A stretch of 60,602 nucleotides of DNA from UBA3206 sp964548855 (GCA_964548855.1 CAZJSR010000011.1:1-60602); one strand, 5' to 3'; positions 18,210-26,384 are shown, numbered from the stretch's first letter. Numbers and translations: made by a program. Notes: generated by a model from the sequence alone, not told the origin.

Positions 18210-18775
18210 TTTAAAATACCTCTTTCATAATCTTCTTTATACATACTATAGTAAATTATATTTCTATTTTCCTTTGTTTCCTTATCCACTACAGCATTAA
18301 ATTTTGTATATTCATATTTAAAATCACTTTTTTCTATCACTCTTTTACAAGCAAGATTTATATCTATATGTCCAATTAAAATTTTACTCAAATTAAGATA
18401 TGAAAACCCTAGTTTTATCATTTCTTTAAGAGCTTCTGAGATTATACCTCTATTCCAATAATTCTTATTTAAAATAAAACCGATTTCTCCACAATTTTCA
18501 TTTTCATAATATGAATGGTAATCAATCATTCCTATCATTTTATCAAGTTTAGGATCAACGATTGCATAGCCTACAGGAAGTCCTTGAGAAATTCTATCAA
18601 TGATTATCATATTAATCGAATTATATGCTTCATCAACTGTATTATAAGGGCCCCAAGTTACAAATCTAGTATTTTCTATATCACTACCAAATTCAAATAA
18701 ATCTTGATAATCTTTAGTACTGATATCTCTCAATATAAAGCGATTTTTTTTAATAATTGGCATATTTGTATTCAT
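18200..18775 (-). CDS. GNAT acetyltransferase, RimJ/RimL type
   Basis: 191 residues. The family pattern is clear: RFILRDISTKDYQDLF at the start, MIGMIDYHSYYENENCGEIGFILNKNYWNRGIISEAL in the middle, where the NRG-I loop replaces the typical GxG acetyl-CoA loop, and a final LSKILIGHIDINLACKRVIEKSDF. Such enzymes acetylate protein N-termini, antibiotics or small amines; the substrate is not predictable. TTGGAGG ends 5 bases before ATG 18775, which I take as the start; the in-frame TTG at 18787 is part of that site. It is the promoter-proximal gene of the hisS-aspS operon. Confidence 0.87.
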   Translation of the reverse strand: MNTNMPIIKKNRFILRDISTKDYQDLFEFGSDIENTRFVTWGPYNTVDEAYNSINMIIIDRISQGLPVGYAIVDPKLDKMIGMIDYHSYYENENCGEIGFILNKNYWNRGIISEALKEMIKLGFSYLNLSKILIGHIDINLACKRVIEKSDFKYEYTKFNAVVDKETKENRNIIYYSMYKEDYERGILKWQ

Positions 18776-18836
18776 ATTTGCCTCCAAAAATATCTAATTA
18801 AATTTTTTTATTTAATTAATACTTTTATACCGTATT

Positions 18837-18865
18837 ATTTTACCATAAAATAGCCCTTATTGCAA
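18837..18865 (-). promoter_or_regulatory. Promoter of the acetyltransferase-hisS-aspS-to-rluD operon
   Basis: TTGCAA (18865-18860), 17-base spacer, TAAAAT (18842-18837) with TG just upstream of the -10. It is the only good sigma-A site before this eight-gene block. Confidence 0.72.
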
Positions 18866-18911
18866 CGATACTATAATACGTAAAAAATATTATTATAATA
18901 TTTTTAATAGG

Positions 18912-18944
18912 TAAAAAAAATAAAAAAGTCTCATAAAGACTCTT
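18912..18944 (-). terminator. Rho-independent terminator of the flippase gene
   Basis: An 8-bp stem AAGAGTCT/AGACTTTT (one G-U pair) with a 5-base loop and a long T-rich tail on the minus strand. The TGA stop of the flippase gene (18933-18931) lies inside it. Confidence 0.8.
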
Positions 18945-20166
18945 CTATTTCGCTACTGTTATCTTTATATCCATCTCTTGTATCATCTAATTTATTAAAC
19001 AACAAATAAAATAAAACAATTAAAAACTTTATACCGTTACCTATTAATGCACCTATACTAAATCCTTCTAAACCTCTATAATAAGTAAAAGGTATCGTAA
19101 TTGCCACAAAAATAATTAAATGTAAAATATTCATTATAAGTTGAACATTAGAATTCTTATATCTAAGTACTAATATAACAAGTAAATTTGAAATAAAAAA
19201 CAAAACTGAAGATGCAGTGGCATAAAATAATATTTCAAGTGCAGCACTACTAACTTGTGGATATAATTTACTAATTAAAAACGGAGATATAATTAAACAT
19301 CCACCTAATGCACAAATTCCTAAAATGATATCAACAGAAACATATATTAATAACATTTTTTTACTAAATACACCTTTAAATCTAGATAAGTATCCCATAA
19401 TAACACCAGTTAATGGAACAGTAACAAGCGCAACTATTTTTCCAACTAAAGAAGCTACGTAATATGTTGTAACATCACTTCCACCACACATCAATTGAAG
19501 AATTATCCTGTCTGCATTTAATATTAATGTATTAATTAATTCTCCTATAAAAAAAGATATACAAAGTAAAAATATTTTTTTCCTATGTTCTGATGTTTTA
19601 AAAAAACCTTTAAAAATATTCCCCTTAAATAATACATAAGAAAGCGCTAATAATTCTCCTGTAATCATTGATACTTCCCACACCGGAAATACATAATATA
19701 AAAGACAACCAAGTGCGTAGCCAACACCAATTAAAACATAATAAATAAGAAATGATAAATATTTTAAATTCTTTCTAAATTCAACATCCGCATAATATCT
19801 AAATGATGTTAAAAACATTAATATATTTAAAAATATAACATTTAGAAAACTCAATTGTTTAAAGAAAGCTAAAAATATAGTTATAACGAAAATTCCTATT
19901 ATATTAAAAACTAATATAATTATATTGTAATCCCCATTTTCACTCTTATCTTCATTTACAAATACCATTCTAGTATTATTTACAGCACAACCTATTGAAC
20001 AGGAAATAATCGAAAGAACAGATAAAAGACTTAAAACTATTCCAAAAGAATCATCGCCAAGTTTTCTATTTAAAAATGGATATAAAACAAATTGAATTAT
20101 TCCATTAAAAACAACTAATCCTAAAACGGAATATATTAAATTAATTATAGGTTTCTTTTTATCCAT
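18931..20166 (-). CDS. Polysaccharide/lipid flippase, MOP (PST-like) family
   Basis: A 411-residue integral membrane protein with about 12 hydrophobic helices, of the multidrug/oligosaccharidyl-lipid/polysaccharide flippase superfamily. The opening NLIYSVLGLVVFNGIIQFVLYPFLNRKLGDDSFGIVLSL is typical of PST polysaccharide transporters (RfbX/Wzx-like), as is the later YVASLVGKIVALVTVPLTGVIMGYLSRF. The start is set at 20166 with AGTGGTGA upstream; an in-frame ATG at 20223 would fall in the -35 box. It is monocistronic, with its own promoter and terminator and no glycosyltransferases nearby, so the exported substrate is unclear. Confidence 0.82.
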   Translation of the reverse strand: MDKKKPIINLIYSVLGLVVFNGIIQFVLYPFLNRKLGDDSFGIVLSLLSVLSIISCSIGCAVNNTRMVFVNEDKSENGDYNIIILVFNIIGIFVITIFLAFFKQLSFLNVIFLNILMFLTSFRYYADVEFRKNLKYLSFLIYYVLIGVGYALGCLLYYVFPVWEVSMITGELLALSYVLFKGNIFKGFFKTSEHRKKIFLLCISFFIGELINTLILNADRIILQLMCGGSDVTTYYVASLVGKIVALVTVPLTGVIMGYLSRFKGVFSKKMLLIYVSVDIILGICALGGCLIISPFLISKLYPQVSSAALEILFYATASSVLFFISNLLVILVLRYKNSNVQLIMNILHLIIFVAITIPFTYYRGLEGFSIGALIGNGIKFLIVLFYLLFNKLDDTRDGYKDNSSEIEESL

Positions 20167-20195
20167 GTTTTCACCACTTTCAAACAAACAATATA

Positions 20196-20223
20196 ATTTT
20201 AACATTTTAGTGTGTTTTGTCAA
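20196..20223 (-). promoter_or_regulatory. Promoter of the flippase gene
   Basis: TTGACA (20223-20218), 16-base spacer, TAAAAT (20201-20196), with TG upstream of the -10. Confidence 0.78.
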
Positions 20224-20251
20224 TATAACTATTAATTAAAGTATTATTAAT

Positions 20252-20280
20252 AGATAAAATGGATGAAAAATCATCCATTT
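20252..20280 (-). terminator. Rho-independent terminator of the aminotransferase gene
   Basis: A perfect 10-bp stem AAATGGATGA/TCATCCATTT (20280-20271 with 20266-20257) with a TTTT loop, followed by TATCTATT on the minus strand. Confidence 0.82.
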
Positions 20281-20296
20281 CAATACGTATATCAAA

Positions 20297-21457
20297 TTAT
20301 TTTAGTTTACTAATAAATCTACTAATTCTTTCAAGTGCTTTTTTCAAATCATCAATTGAATATGCATATGATATCCTTAAAAACCCTTCCCCAGAATCTC
20401 CAAATGCGGTACCAGGTACAACTACTACTTTTTCTTCTTTTAAAAGTCTCGTTGCGAATTCATCTGATGATAATCCGAATTTTTTAATATTTGGGAAAAC
20501 ATAAAATGCACCATATGGTGTAAAACAATCTATTCCCATTTTTTTAAATGAATCGATTAAAAATCTCCTTCTTTGATCATATGCTTCGCGCATTTTCTTT
20601 ACATCATTTTCACCATTTCTTAAAGCTTCAACAGCTGCATATTGACTATTTGTAGGAGCACACATTATACAAAATTGATGAATTTTAGTCATTTGTGCAA
20701 TTATCTCTTGTGGACCTAAAGCGTATCCAAGACGCCATCCTGTCATTGAAAAAGCTTTAGAAAATCCATTAATAATAATAGTTCTTTCCTTCATATTTTC
20801 AATTTGTGCAATAGATACATGTTTTGACTTATATGTCAATGCACTATATATCTCATCTGAAACAACTATAAGATCATGCTTAATGCAAACTTCTGCAATT
20901 GCTTCTAAATCATCTCTTTCCATAATTGCACCTGTCGGATTATTAGGAAAAGGTAAAATTAAGACTTTAGTTTTTTCTGTAATCGCATTTTCTAATTCTT
21001 CTTTTGTTAATCTAAATTCATTTTCTTCTTTCAAATTAATTATAACTGGCTTACCACCTGCTAAAATTGTTGCGGGTACATATGCAACGTATGATGGTTC
21101 TGGTATAATTACTTCATCACCAGGATTTAGCATAGCACGCATTGCTAAGTCAATACCTTCACTACCCCCAACTGTAACAAGTGTTTCTTTTTTCCAATCA
21201 TAACTTAAACAAATTTCTTTTTTGGTATAATTGCATATTTCTTGACGTAATTCTTTTAAACCTGCATTAGCTGTATAAACAGTTTTACCACTTTCTAAAG
21301 CATAAATACCTTCTTCTCTAATATGCCAAGGGGTATCAAAATCAGGTTCTCCAACACCTAATGAAATTACACCTTCAATTTCAGAAGCGATATCAAAAAA
21401 TTTCCTTATACCAGATGGTTTTAAAGATACTACCTTATCTGATAAATATTTACTCAT
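20297..21457 (-). CDS. alaT: PLP-dependent aminotransferase, alanine transaminase-like
   Basis: 386 residues of fold-type I aminotransferase. PLP lysine is Lys234 in SKAFSMTGWRLGY; GVGEPDFDTPWHI, FPNNPTGA and FLRISYAYSIDDL near the C-terminus (substrate Arg) complete the active site. An Lrp-type regulator gene overlaps its start by 4 bases (ATGA). The same regulator-aminotransferase pair, with an aminotransferase of equal length, is alaR-alaT in Bacillus subtilis, where it makes alanine from pyruvate. Naming rests on that gene order and similarity, not on substrate-specific residues; an aspartate aminotransferase role is the alternative. Confidence 0.85.
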   Translation of the reverse strand: MSKYLSDKVVSLKPSGIRKFFDIASEIEGVISLGVGEPDFDTPWHIREEGIYALESGKTVYTANAGLKELRQEICNYTKKEICLSYDWKKETLVTVGGSEGIDLAMRAMLNPGDEVIIPEPSYVAYVPATILAGGKPVIINLKEENEFRLTKEELENAITEKTKVLILPFPNNPTGAIMERDDLEAIAEVCIKHDLIVVSDEIYSALTYKSKHVSIAQIENMKERTIIINGFSKAFSMTGWRLGYALGPQEIIAQMTKIHQFCIMCAPTNSQYAAVEALRNGENDVKKMREAYDQRRRFLIDSFKKMGIDCFTPYGAFYVFPNIKKFGLSSDEFATRLLKEEKVVVVPGTAFGDSGEGFLRISYAYSIDDLKKALERISRFISKLK

Positions 21458-21936
21458 GGTGTCACTATCATCCTTTCATCATTGCTTTCAGCCACAAGAA
21501 CTGTCCCGTGATCTTTATATTTCTTTAAAACAAAATGTGTAGATGTCGATAATATTGAATCCATAGTTGCAAGTTTATTTGAAACAAACATCGCAACATT
21601 TTTCATTGATTGTCCATTTATAATAACAGTAAAATCAAAACCTCCACTCATTAGATAAACCGCATCAACTTCATCAAATTTATAAATTCTTTGGGCTATT
21701 TTGTCAAATCCTATACCTCTTTGTGGAGTAACTTTTACTTCAATTAACGCTGTTACAACCTCAGCTTCAGTATTTTCCCAATTTATTAAAGTATGATAAC
21801 CACATATAATTTTTTCTTCTTCCATTTTAGCCATTTCATTTACAAGATCAATTTCTGAAATACCTAATAAAACCGCAGCTTCTTTTAAATCTATTCGACT
21901 ATTTTTTTCTAATAAATGTAATATTTTTTCACGCAT
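21454..21936 (-). CDS. alaR: Lrp/AsnC-family transcription regulator (AlaR-like)
   Basis: 160 residues: an N-terminal winged helix-turn-helix (ILHLLEKNSRIDLKEAAVLLGISEIDL) and a C-terminal RAM effector domain (EVKVTPQRGIGFDKIAQRIYKFDEVDAVYLMSGGFDFTVII). Such proteins form octamers that sense amino acids. Genes of this kind next to an aminotransferase usually activate it in response to the amino acid. The ATG at 21936 is preferred over 21954 because TTGGAGT precedes it. Cotranscribed and translationally coupled with the aminotransferase. Confidence 0.9.
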   Translation of the reverse strand: MREKILHLLEKNSRIDLKEAAVLLGISEIDLVNEMAKMEEEKIICGYHTLINWENTEAEVVTALIEVKVTPQRGIGFDKIAQRIYKFDEVDAVYLMSGGFDFTVIINGQSMKNVAMFVSNKLATMDSILSTSTHFVLKKYKDHGTVLVAESNDERMIVTP

Positions 21937-21962
21937 ATTAACAACTCCAATCAATTAAATAT

Positions 21963-21992
21963 ATTTTATCATAATAAAACAGCAAATATCAA
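21963..21992 (-). promoter_or_regulatory. Promoter of the alaR-alaT pair
   Basis: TTGATA (21992-21987), 18-base spacer, TAAAAT (21968-21963) with TG upstream of the -10; the regulator may act on it. Confidence 0.65.
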
Positions 21993-22042
21993 AATTAATA
22001 TTTAATATAATATAAAATTTGATATTTTATGGAAATATATGA

Positions 22043-22066
22043 AAAAAACACAAAAATGTGTTTTTT
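22043..22066 (-). terminator. Rho-independent terminator of the rsmD operon
   Basis: A 10-bp stem AAAAAACACA/TGTGTTTTTT with AAAA/TTTT loop and T-run; the TAA stop of the unknown acidic protein overlaps it. Confidence 0.82.
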
Positions 22067-23276
22067 ATGAAATCAAATCTTTAAGTACATCCTCATCTTC
22101 ATAATCATCTTCGTCATAATATATTTCATCATCTTCATCGCCTATTATATTAGAGAACATCTCTAATTGTTCTTCTGAAAATAACATTTCATCACCATCA
22201 GCATATGCAATTGCCTGCTTGATAAAAGATGCCATTTCAACGAATTCATCTTCAGAAAATACGTTTTCGATAAACATTGAGAAAAATCCACTTATTGCAT
22301 CATTAACTTTAGTAAGGAAATTATTTTTAGTATTATTATCTACTTGAAGTTTTACATCAATCCCTAACGAATCTAATAAATTATATAAACCATAATATAA
22401 TTTTCTACTATTTATAACTAAACTTTTTGGAATACCATCTTTTTTAAAAAAATCTTTTAAAACTGAAATCATTAAATTGGAATACTCATTTGGTAAAGAT
22501 ACTAATATTTCACAATTATATAAATCATCCTCACTTGAATACATAACAAATAACGGATTAAGTGCAATATTACAAGATTTTGATTTGACATTAACATCTA
22601 AATTTTTAGATAGTAAATAACAATCATTATCATTTCTTTCAAATCCAACGAATTCATTTATTTCATCATTTGTTGGAATAGTGTATTCATATTTTTTTTC
22701 TAAATACGGAACACTAATCATATGAACTGCATATACTTTTCTTCTATGATTTAATTCCATAAATGCCATTTTTTTACTAGCAAATCCTTCTTTTAATAAA
22801 TCAAAATCATTTCTTAATAAAACAACTAAGCATGATAATAATTCAATTATATCCGATGCTTCCTGATTAGTTGAAATATAAGTAGAAATACCACTAACAA
22901 ATGTCCTTACTACAACATTATTTTTCTTTTTGATTTTTATTTCATTCTTCTTAAAATATTTAATATCATCAGAATCTAAGTTTTCTTTATTAGTAAGAAT
23001 AACATTTTTTGAATTATATTCAAAATTCATAGTTGATGGATCAAAACTAAAAATATCATGTGCTGAATTTAATTCCTCTGGTTTAGTGTAAAAAGTAATT
23101 CCGCACTCTTTATCCTCATCGCTATATATAAGGCTAAACATCCTAATTTTCTTACCATCATCAACCATGAATAAATTAAAATCATTAAATGATTCAAAAG
23201 CATTTAATTTAACTATCTCTTTTACTAAGTTACATATAATTAAATAATTATCTTTCTTTAATGAAATCAATCTCAT
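22065..23276 (-). CDS. Conserved-looking protein of unknown function with acidic tail
   Basis: 403 residues that I do not recognise as a named family. Residues ~275-310 (KKDGIPKSLVINSRKLYYGLYNLLDSLGIDVKLQVD) resemble the pattern of DUF6930-type domains, in which a G-x-P-x-x-I/V strand is followed by a helix and a second strand; that match is tentative. The last 30 residues are almost all Asp/Glu with a few Tyr. No membrane segment or signal peptide. It overlaps the end of rsmD by 4 bases (ATGA), with GAGG before the start, so the two are coupled. A nucleic-acid or ribosome link is suggested only by this neighbour. Confidence 0.7.
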   Translation of the reverse strand: MRLISLKKDNYLIICNLVKEIVKLNAFESFNDFNLFMVDDGKKIRMFSLIYSDEDKECGITFYTKPEELNSAHDIFSFDPSTMNFEYNSKNVILTNKENLDSDDIKYFKKNEIKIKKKNNVVVRTFVSGISTYISTNQEASDIIELLSCLVVLLRNDFDLLKEGFASKKMAFMELNHRRKVYAVHMISVPYLEKKYEYTIPTNDEINEFVGFERNDNDCYLLSKNLDVNVKSKSCNIALNPLFVMYSSEDDLYNCEILVSLPNEYSNLMISVLKDFFKKDGIPKSLVINSRKLYYGLYNLLDSLGIDVKLQVDNNTKNNFLTKVNDAISGFFSMFIENVFSEDEFVEMASFIKQAIAYADGDEMLFSEEQLEMFSNIIGDEDDEIYYDEDDYEDEDVLKDLIS

Positions 23277-23827
23277 ATTAACGCCTCTTTTTTATAAATA
23301 CATACTCTTTTAATACCGTATTTTCTATCTTTAACCAAATTATATTCTCCAATTTTTTCACTACATCTAGAATTACTATCCATTTCAAATGATATAATTC
23401 CATCATCATTTAGCATATTATAATTAGAAATAATTTTAATTATTTCATCAATATTGTTCATATTATAAGGTGGATCTAGAAAAATAACATCAAATTTTAT
23501 ATCTTTTAAATTATTTAAACAATCTTTATAATCTAAGTTTAAATAAACCATTTCATCATAACATTTTAGTTTTTTCGCATTTTGTTTTACAATATCAAGA
23601 GCTTTAACATTTAAGTCATTAAAATAAACTTTATCTATACCTCTACTAAAAGCTTCAAGACCCATTGCACCTGAACCAGCAAATAAATCAAGAGCCTTAC
23701 CACCATCAAAGAATTGACCAATTAAATTAAAAATCGCTTGTCTAACCTTATCTGATGTTTCTCTTGTAGTTTCTAAATTACACATATCAATATTATGATT
23801 TCTAAATTTACCTGCATTTATTCTCAA
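23273..23827 (-). CDS. rsmD: 16S rRNA (guanine966-N2)-methyltransferase
   Basis: Methylates G966 of 16S rRNA during 30S assembly. Motifs: INAGKFRNHNI at the start, the SAM-binding LDLFAGSGAMGLEAFSRG and the catalytic FLDPPYN. I set the start at a TTG (23827) because AGGTGAT precedes it and the resulting 184 residues begin like other RsmD proteins (R-I-N-A-G-K); ATGs at 23845 and 23872 fall in or before the promoter. Transcription from the promoter at 23844-23872 would begin at about the ribosome binding site, leaving hardly any leader. Confidence 0.92.
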   Translation of the reverse strand: MRINAGKFRNHNIDMCNLETTRETSDKVRQAIFNLIGQFFDGGKALDLFAGSGAMGLEAFSRGIDKVYFNDLNVKALDIVKQNAKKLKCYDEMVYLNLDYKDCLNNLKDIKFDVIFLDPPYNMNNIDEIIKIISNYNMLNDDGIISFEMDSNSRCSEKIGEYNLVKDRKYGIKRVCIYKKEALI

Positions 23828-23843
23828 AATATCACCTAAAAAC

Positions 23844-23872
23844 ATTTTATCATATTTGATGCATAATATCAA
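23844..23872 (-). promoter_or_regulatory. Promoter of the rsmD operon
   Basis: TTGATA (23872-23867), 17-base spacer, TAAAAT (23849-23844) with TG upstream of the -10. Confidence 0.78.
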
Positions 23873-23887
23873 AATATAATGACATAA

Positions 23888-24029
23888 TAATTATGTAAGC
23901 CAAAAGCTTACGAAGAATCCCCCTATTCTTCATATTGAAGTCATAGATAATTTCTATACTTCTTTTCTCCCTTTCACATACATACTTCAAACTTACTCAA
24001 TGAAAAAACCAGCTTTCACTGGTTTTTTT
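23888..24029 (+). ncRNA. Candidate small RNA with C-rich loop, unnamed
   Basis: Between the convergently facing helicase terminator and the rsmD promoter lie three hairpins in a row: GTAAGC/GCTTAC (23895-23911), GAAGAAT/ATTCTTC with loop CCCCCT (23912-23931), and a 10-bp stem with one bulged C (23937-23962). Then comes a pyrimidine-rich single-stranded stretch with TCTCCCT (23966-23972) and a strong terminator (24003-24029). UCCC motifs in a loop and a linker are typical of RsaE/RoxS-type RNAs of Bacillota, which pair with ribosome binding sites. The plus strand is chosen because of the C-rich loops. Its promoter is unclear: an extended TGA-CATAAT at 23883-23888 has no good -35. Confidence 0.5.
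24003..24029. terminator. Bidirectional terminator, helicase gene and candidate small RNA
   Basis: A stem AAAAAACCAG/CTGGTTTTTT with a 6-base loop; U-runs on both strands. It follows the helicase stop by 4 bases on the minus strand. Confidence 0.9.
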
Positions 24030-24033
24030 CATT

Positions 24034-25656
24034 TTAATCCATTTTTACAACTCTCATTACATGAATTCTAGTACCTTGATAATTTTTCCCATCTAGTTTC
24101 TTTAAATAAGCAAAAGCGGCTTTTGTAATCTCAATTGTTGTTCCACTCTTACGAATAACTATATCACCAACATTACTTTTCCTTACTCCTGCATTTTTTT
24201 CCATAAAACTTAAAAGTATTTGAGGTCTTAATAACTCTTTTTTACCGATATTTAAATGTGCATAAATATAATTATTAGTTTCTGATGGTTTAAATGTTTT
24301 AGGTTGTCTTCCATCATGTTTCATTTTATAATCTTTTTTAGATTTAACAATTTCTATTTCATTATATTCTTTACGTTTATTTTCCATTAATAAATTTAAT
24401 AATGAATTGATTATTTTTCCAACATCATTACCAGATGAGGCAAGTTTATTTAAAATAATCAAATTATTATCAATAGGAGAATCAAGATTATTTATAATTT
24501 TATCATATAATCTAAATGACTGTTTATCCGTAATATCTTTTATACTAGGTATTTCTTTTTCAGTCATTTCTTTTTTTGTATAAGATTCAATAACCTTAAC
24601 ACGTCTTCTTTCACTAGGTGAAGCAATTGATATAGAATGACCTTCTTCACCAGCTCGACCAGTACGACCTATTCTATGAACATATAATTCATCTTCATTT
24701 GGTAAATCAAAATTAATTATTGCTTGTAGACCTGAAACATCAATACCACGTGCAGCTACATCAGTTGCAACTAAGTATTTTATTGTACCATTTCTAAAAG
24801 AATTCATAACTCTATCTCTAACCAATTGTTTTAAATCACCATGAATTCCATCAGCTTGTAGATTGTTTTTTTGTAAGAAAATTACTAATTCATCAACCTT
24901 ACTCTTAGTATTTGCAAATATTATACAATTTTTAAAATCATAATAATCAATTAATCTAATAAGTAAATCATTTTTACTTTCTCTTTTACAAAAATAAACA
25001 TCTTGCATAATTCTATCAACAGTTAACGCTTTTTTCTTTATAACAATATGAATCGGATTTTGTTGATATTTACTTGCAATTTTCTTTATAAATGCAGGCA
25101 TTGTTGCGCTAAATAACGCTGTTTGTCTTTCTTCTGGTGTTGTCTTTAAAATAGTTTCTAAGTCTTCTTGAAAACCCATCTTAAGCATTTCATCAGCTTC
25201 ATCTAATACCAACGTTTTTATAGTATTGAAATTCAAAACACCTCTATTCATTAAATCAATAATTCTTCCAGGTGTACCTACAACAATTTGTGGTTTTGAC
25301 TTAAGTGCTCTAATTTGTTTTTCATATGATTCTCCACCATAAACAGTTGCGATTTTTATATATGTTTTATATTTTATTAATTTCGATAATTCTCCAGATA
25401 CTTGAAGTGCAAGTTCTCTTGTCGGACATAAAACTAACGCTTGTATATTTTTATCACGTTCAATTTTCATGACAGTTGGAATACCATATGCAAAAGTTTT
25501 ACCAGTACCAGTTTGTGCTTGTCCTATAACATCTAAACCTTCTAATAAAGTTGGAATAGATTCTGATTGTATTTCAGAAGGCATTCTAATTTCAAGTTCA
25601 TCTAATGCCTTTATAATATCATTTTCTACATTAAGTTCTAAAAATTTATTTTCCAT
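24034..25656 (-). CDS. DEAD-box ATP-dependent RNA helicase with DbpA-type RNA-binding domain
   Basis: 540 residues. The two RecA domains show all the motifs: Q-motif, AQTGTGKT (Walker A), PTRELA, GTPGR, LDEADEM, SAT, VATDVAARGIDV and HRIGRTGRAG. After a linker, residues ~455-535 form a DbpA/CsdA-like RNA-binding domain (YIYAHLNIGKKELLRPQILLSFM ... GTRIHVMRV), found in helicases for ribosome assembly and cold adaptation (CsdA/DeaD, CshA). It is monocistronic, with its own promoter and a bidirectional terminator. Orthology among cshA, deaD and dbpA cannot be settled here, so no symbol is given. Confidence 0.95.
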   Translation of the reverse strand: MENKFLELNVENDIIKALDELEIRMPSEIQSESIPTLLEGLDVIGQAQTGTGKTFAYGIPTVMKIERDKNIQALVLCPTRELALQVSGELSKLIKYKTYIKIATVYGGESYEKQIRALKSKPQIVVGTPGRIIDLMNRGVLNFNTIKTLVLDEADEMLKMGFQEDLETILKTTPEERQTALFSATMPAFIKKIASKYQQNPIHIVIKKKALTVDRIMQDVYFCKRESKNDLLIRLIDYYDFKNCIIFANTKSKVDELVIFLQKNNLQADGIHGDLKQLVRDRVMNSFRNGTIKYLVATDVAARGIDVSGLQAIINFDLPNEDELYVHRIGRTGRAGEEGHSISIASPSERRRVKVIESYTKKEMTEKEIPSIKDITDKQSFRLYDKIINNLDSPIDNNLIILNKLASSGNDVGKIINSLLNLLMENKRKEYNEIEIVKSKKDYKMKHDGRQPKTFKPSETNNYIYAHLNIGKKELLRPQILLSFMEKNAGVRKSNVGDIVIRKSGTTIEITKAAFAYLKKLDGKNYQGTRIHVMRVVKMD

Positions 25657-25681
25657 AAAAACCTCTCAAATCAACTTTTAC

Positions 25682-25710
25682 ATTATATCAAAAAAAACGA
25701 GAAATCACAA
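25682..25710 (-). promoter_or_regulatory. Promoter of the DEAD-box helicase gene
   Basis: TTGTGA (25710-25705), 17-base spacer, TATAAT (25687-25682), directly after the terminator of the upstream RNA gene. Confidence 0.78.
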
Positions 25711-25737
25711 TAAAAAAAAGCCCTATAATAAGGCTTT
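25711..25737 (-). terminator. Terminator of the 6S-like RNA
   Basis: A 6-bp stem AAAGCC/GGCTTT with a 9-base loop, followed by eight T on the minus strand. Confidence 0.8.
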
Positions 25738-25893
25738 CATAACAAAATAACGCTAGGACTCCTGTGAAGAACACTATCTTCTAAGGATTAGGTCCTCTTT
25801 AGAACTAATTAGGATTCATGCTTGACATGCATTCACACATAGAAACTCTCAGACCAACTTTCATAATTTTGGGTTCCACGGCATATCCTAGCA
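25712..25893 (-). ncRNA. ssrS: Small structured RNA, probably 6S RNA
   Basis: A 280-base gap without a reading frame holds a near-consensus promoter, about 180 transcribed bases and a terminator. The ends pair: GCTAGGA near the 5' end with TCCTAGC (extending by G-U pairs), then CCGTGGA with TTCACAGG (one bulge), giving a closing rod. On the 3' side of the middle a small hairpin GAAGA/TCTTC sits opposite an unpaired region with CCAA/TTGG, as in the central bubble of 6S RNAs of Bacillota. The size also fits 6S RNA, which binds sigma-A RNA polymerase by mimicking an open promoter. I see no RNase P, tmRNA or T-box signature. RNA gene: confident; 6S identity: about even odds or somewhat better. 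Confidence 0.65.
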
Positions 25894-25898
25894 CTTAT

Positions 25899-25927
25899 AG
25901 TATACCAAGGATATAACACTATGTCAA
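25899..25927 (-). promoter_or_regulatory. Near-consensus promoter of the 6S-like RNA
   Basis: TTGACA (25927-25922), 17-base spacer, TATACT (25904-25899), preceded by TGG, i.e. also an extended -10. It is one of the strongest promoters in the window, as expected for an abundant stable RNA. Confidence 0.9.
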
Positions 25928-25936
25928 ATTTATGGA

Positions 25937-26287
25937 TTAAAATATTTCAAGTAAAAGATATACTATTCCAATTATGGTAATAACGATTCCCATTAGAAAA
26001 ACACCTTTATCACCTTTTGTATTTGTAGTTCTTGATAATCGCGGATTTATTTGTGTTAATAATATAGCTATAATTCCAAACAAAATAATAGCGATTGGAA
26101 AAGCAAGATGATCAAAAAACATATTTGTTTTTTCCATCATCACTCCAAATATAAAGAATGATAACATGTCAACTAATAAAATTGCCGAAAGTACATAAAC
26201 TATACATTTAAGAACTCTAACAATTTTTTGATTTTTAACTTGTTCTTCATATATTTTTTTCTTTTTTTCATCTATATCTAAAGCCAT
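25937..26287 (-). CDS. Small membrane protein of unknown function
   Basis: 116 residues with a charged N-terminus (LDIDEKKKKIYEEQVKN) and three hydrophobic segments at about 23-48, 53-73 and 92-114, joined by a basic loop with RLSRTTNTKGDKG. No motif known to me. The ATG at 26287 has GGAG eight bases upstream and is preferred over 26308, which lies before that site. It stands alone between the 6S-like RNA and the infC operon terminator; I see no clear terminator of its own before the RNA promoter. Confidence 0.75.
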   Translation of the reverse strand: MALDIDEKKKKIYEEQVKNQKIVRVLKCIVYVLSAILLVDMLSFFIFGVMMEKTNMFFDHLAFPIAIILFGIIAILLTQINPRLSRTTNTKGDKGVFLMGIVITIIGIVYLLLEIF

Positions 26288-26384
26288 TTTCTTATCTCCT
26301 TTTTCCATTAAAAAATAAAATTAATTTCGCTTCCTTATTATACAATATTTAAAACTAGATGTATAGTAGTTTCACATTTTGTGC

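Noticed and set aside
23888..24029. SRP (4.5S/scRNA) RNA gene
   Set aside because: The conserved GGAAGCA-type apical loop of SRP RNA is missing and the structure is three separate hairpins rather than a rod.
25712..25893. T-box leader, RNase P RNA or tmRNA
   Set aside because: No T-box sequence near the terminator and no synthetase gene follows; no RNase P P4 signature; length too short for RNase P RNA or tmRNA and no CCA-type tRNA end.
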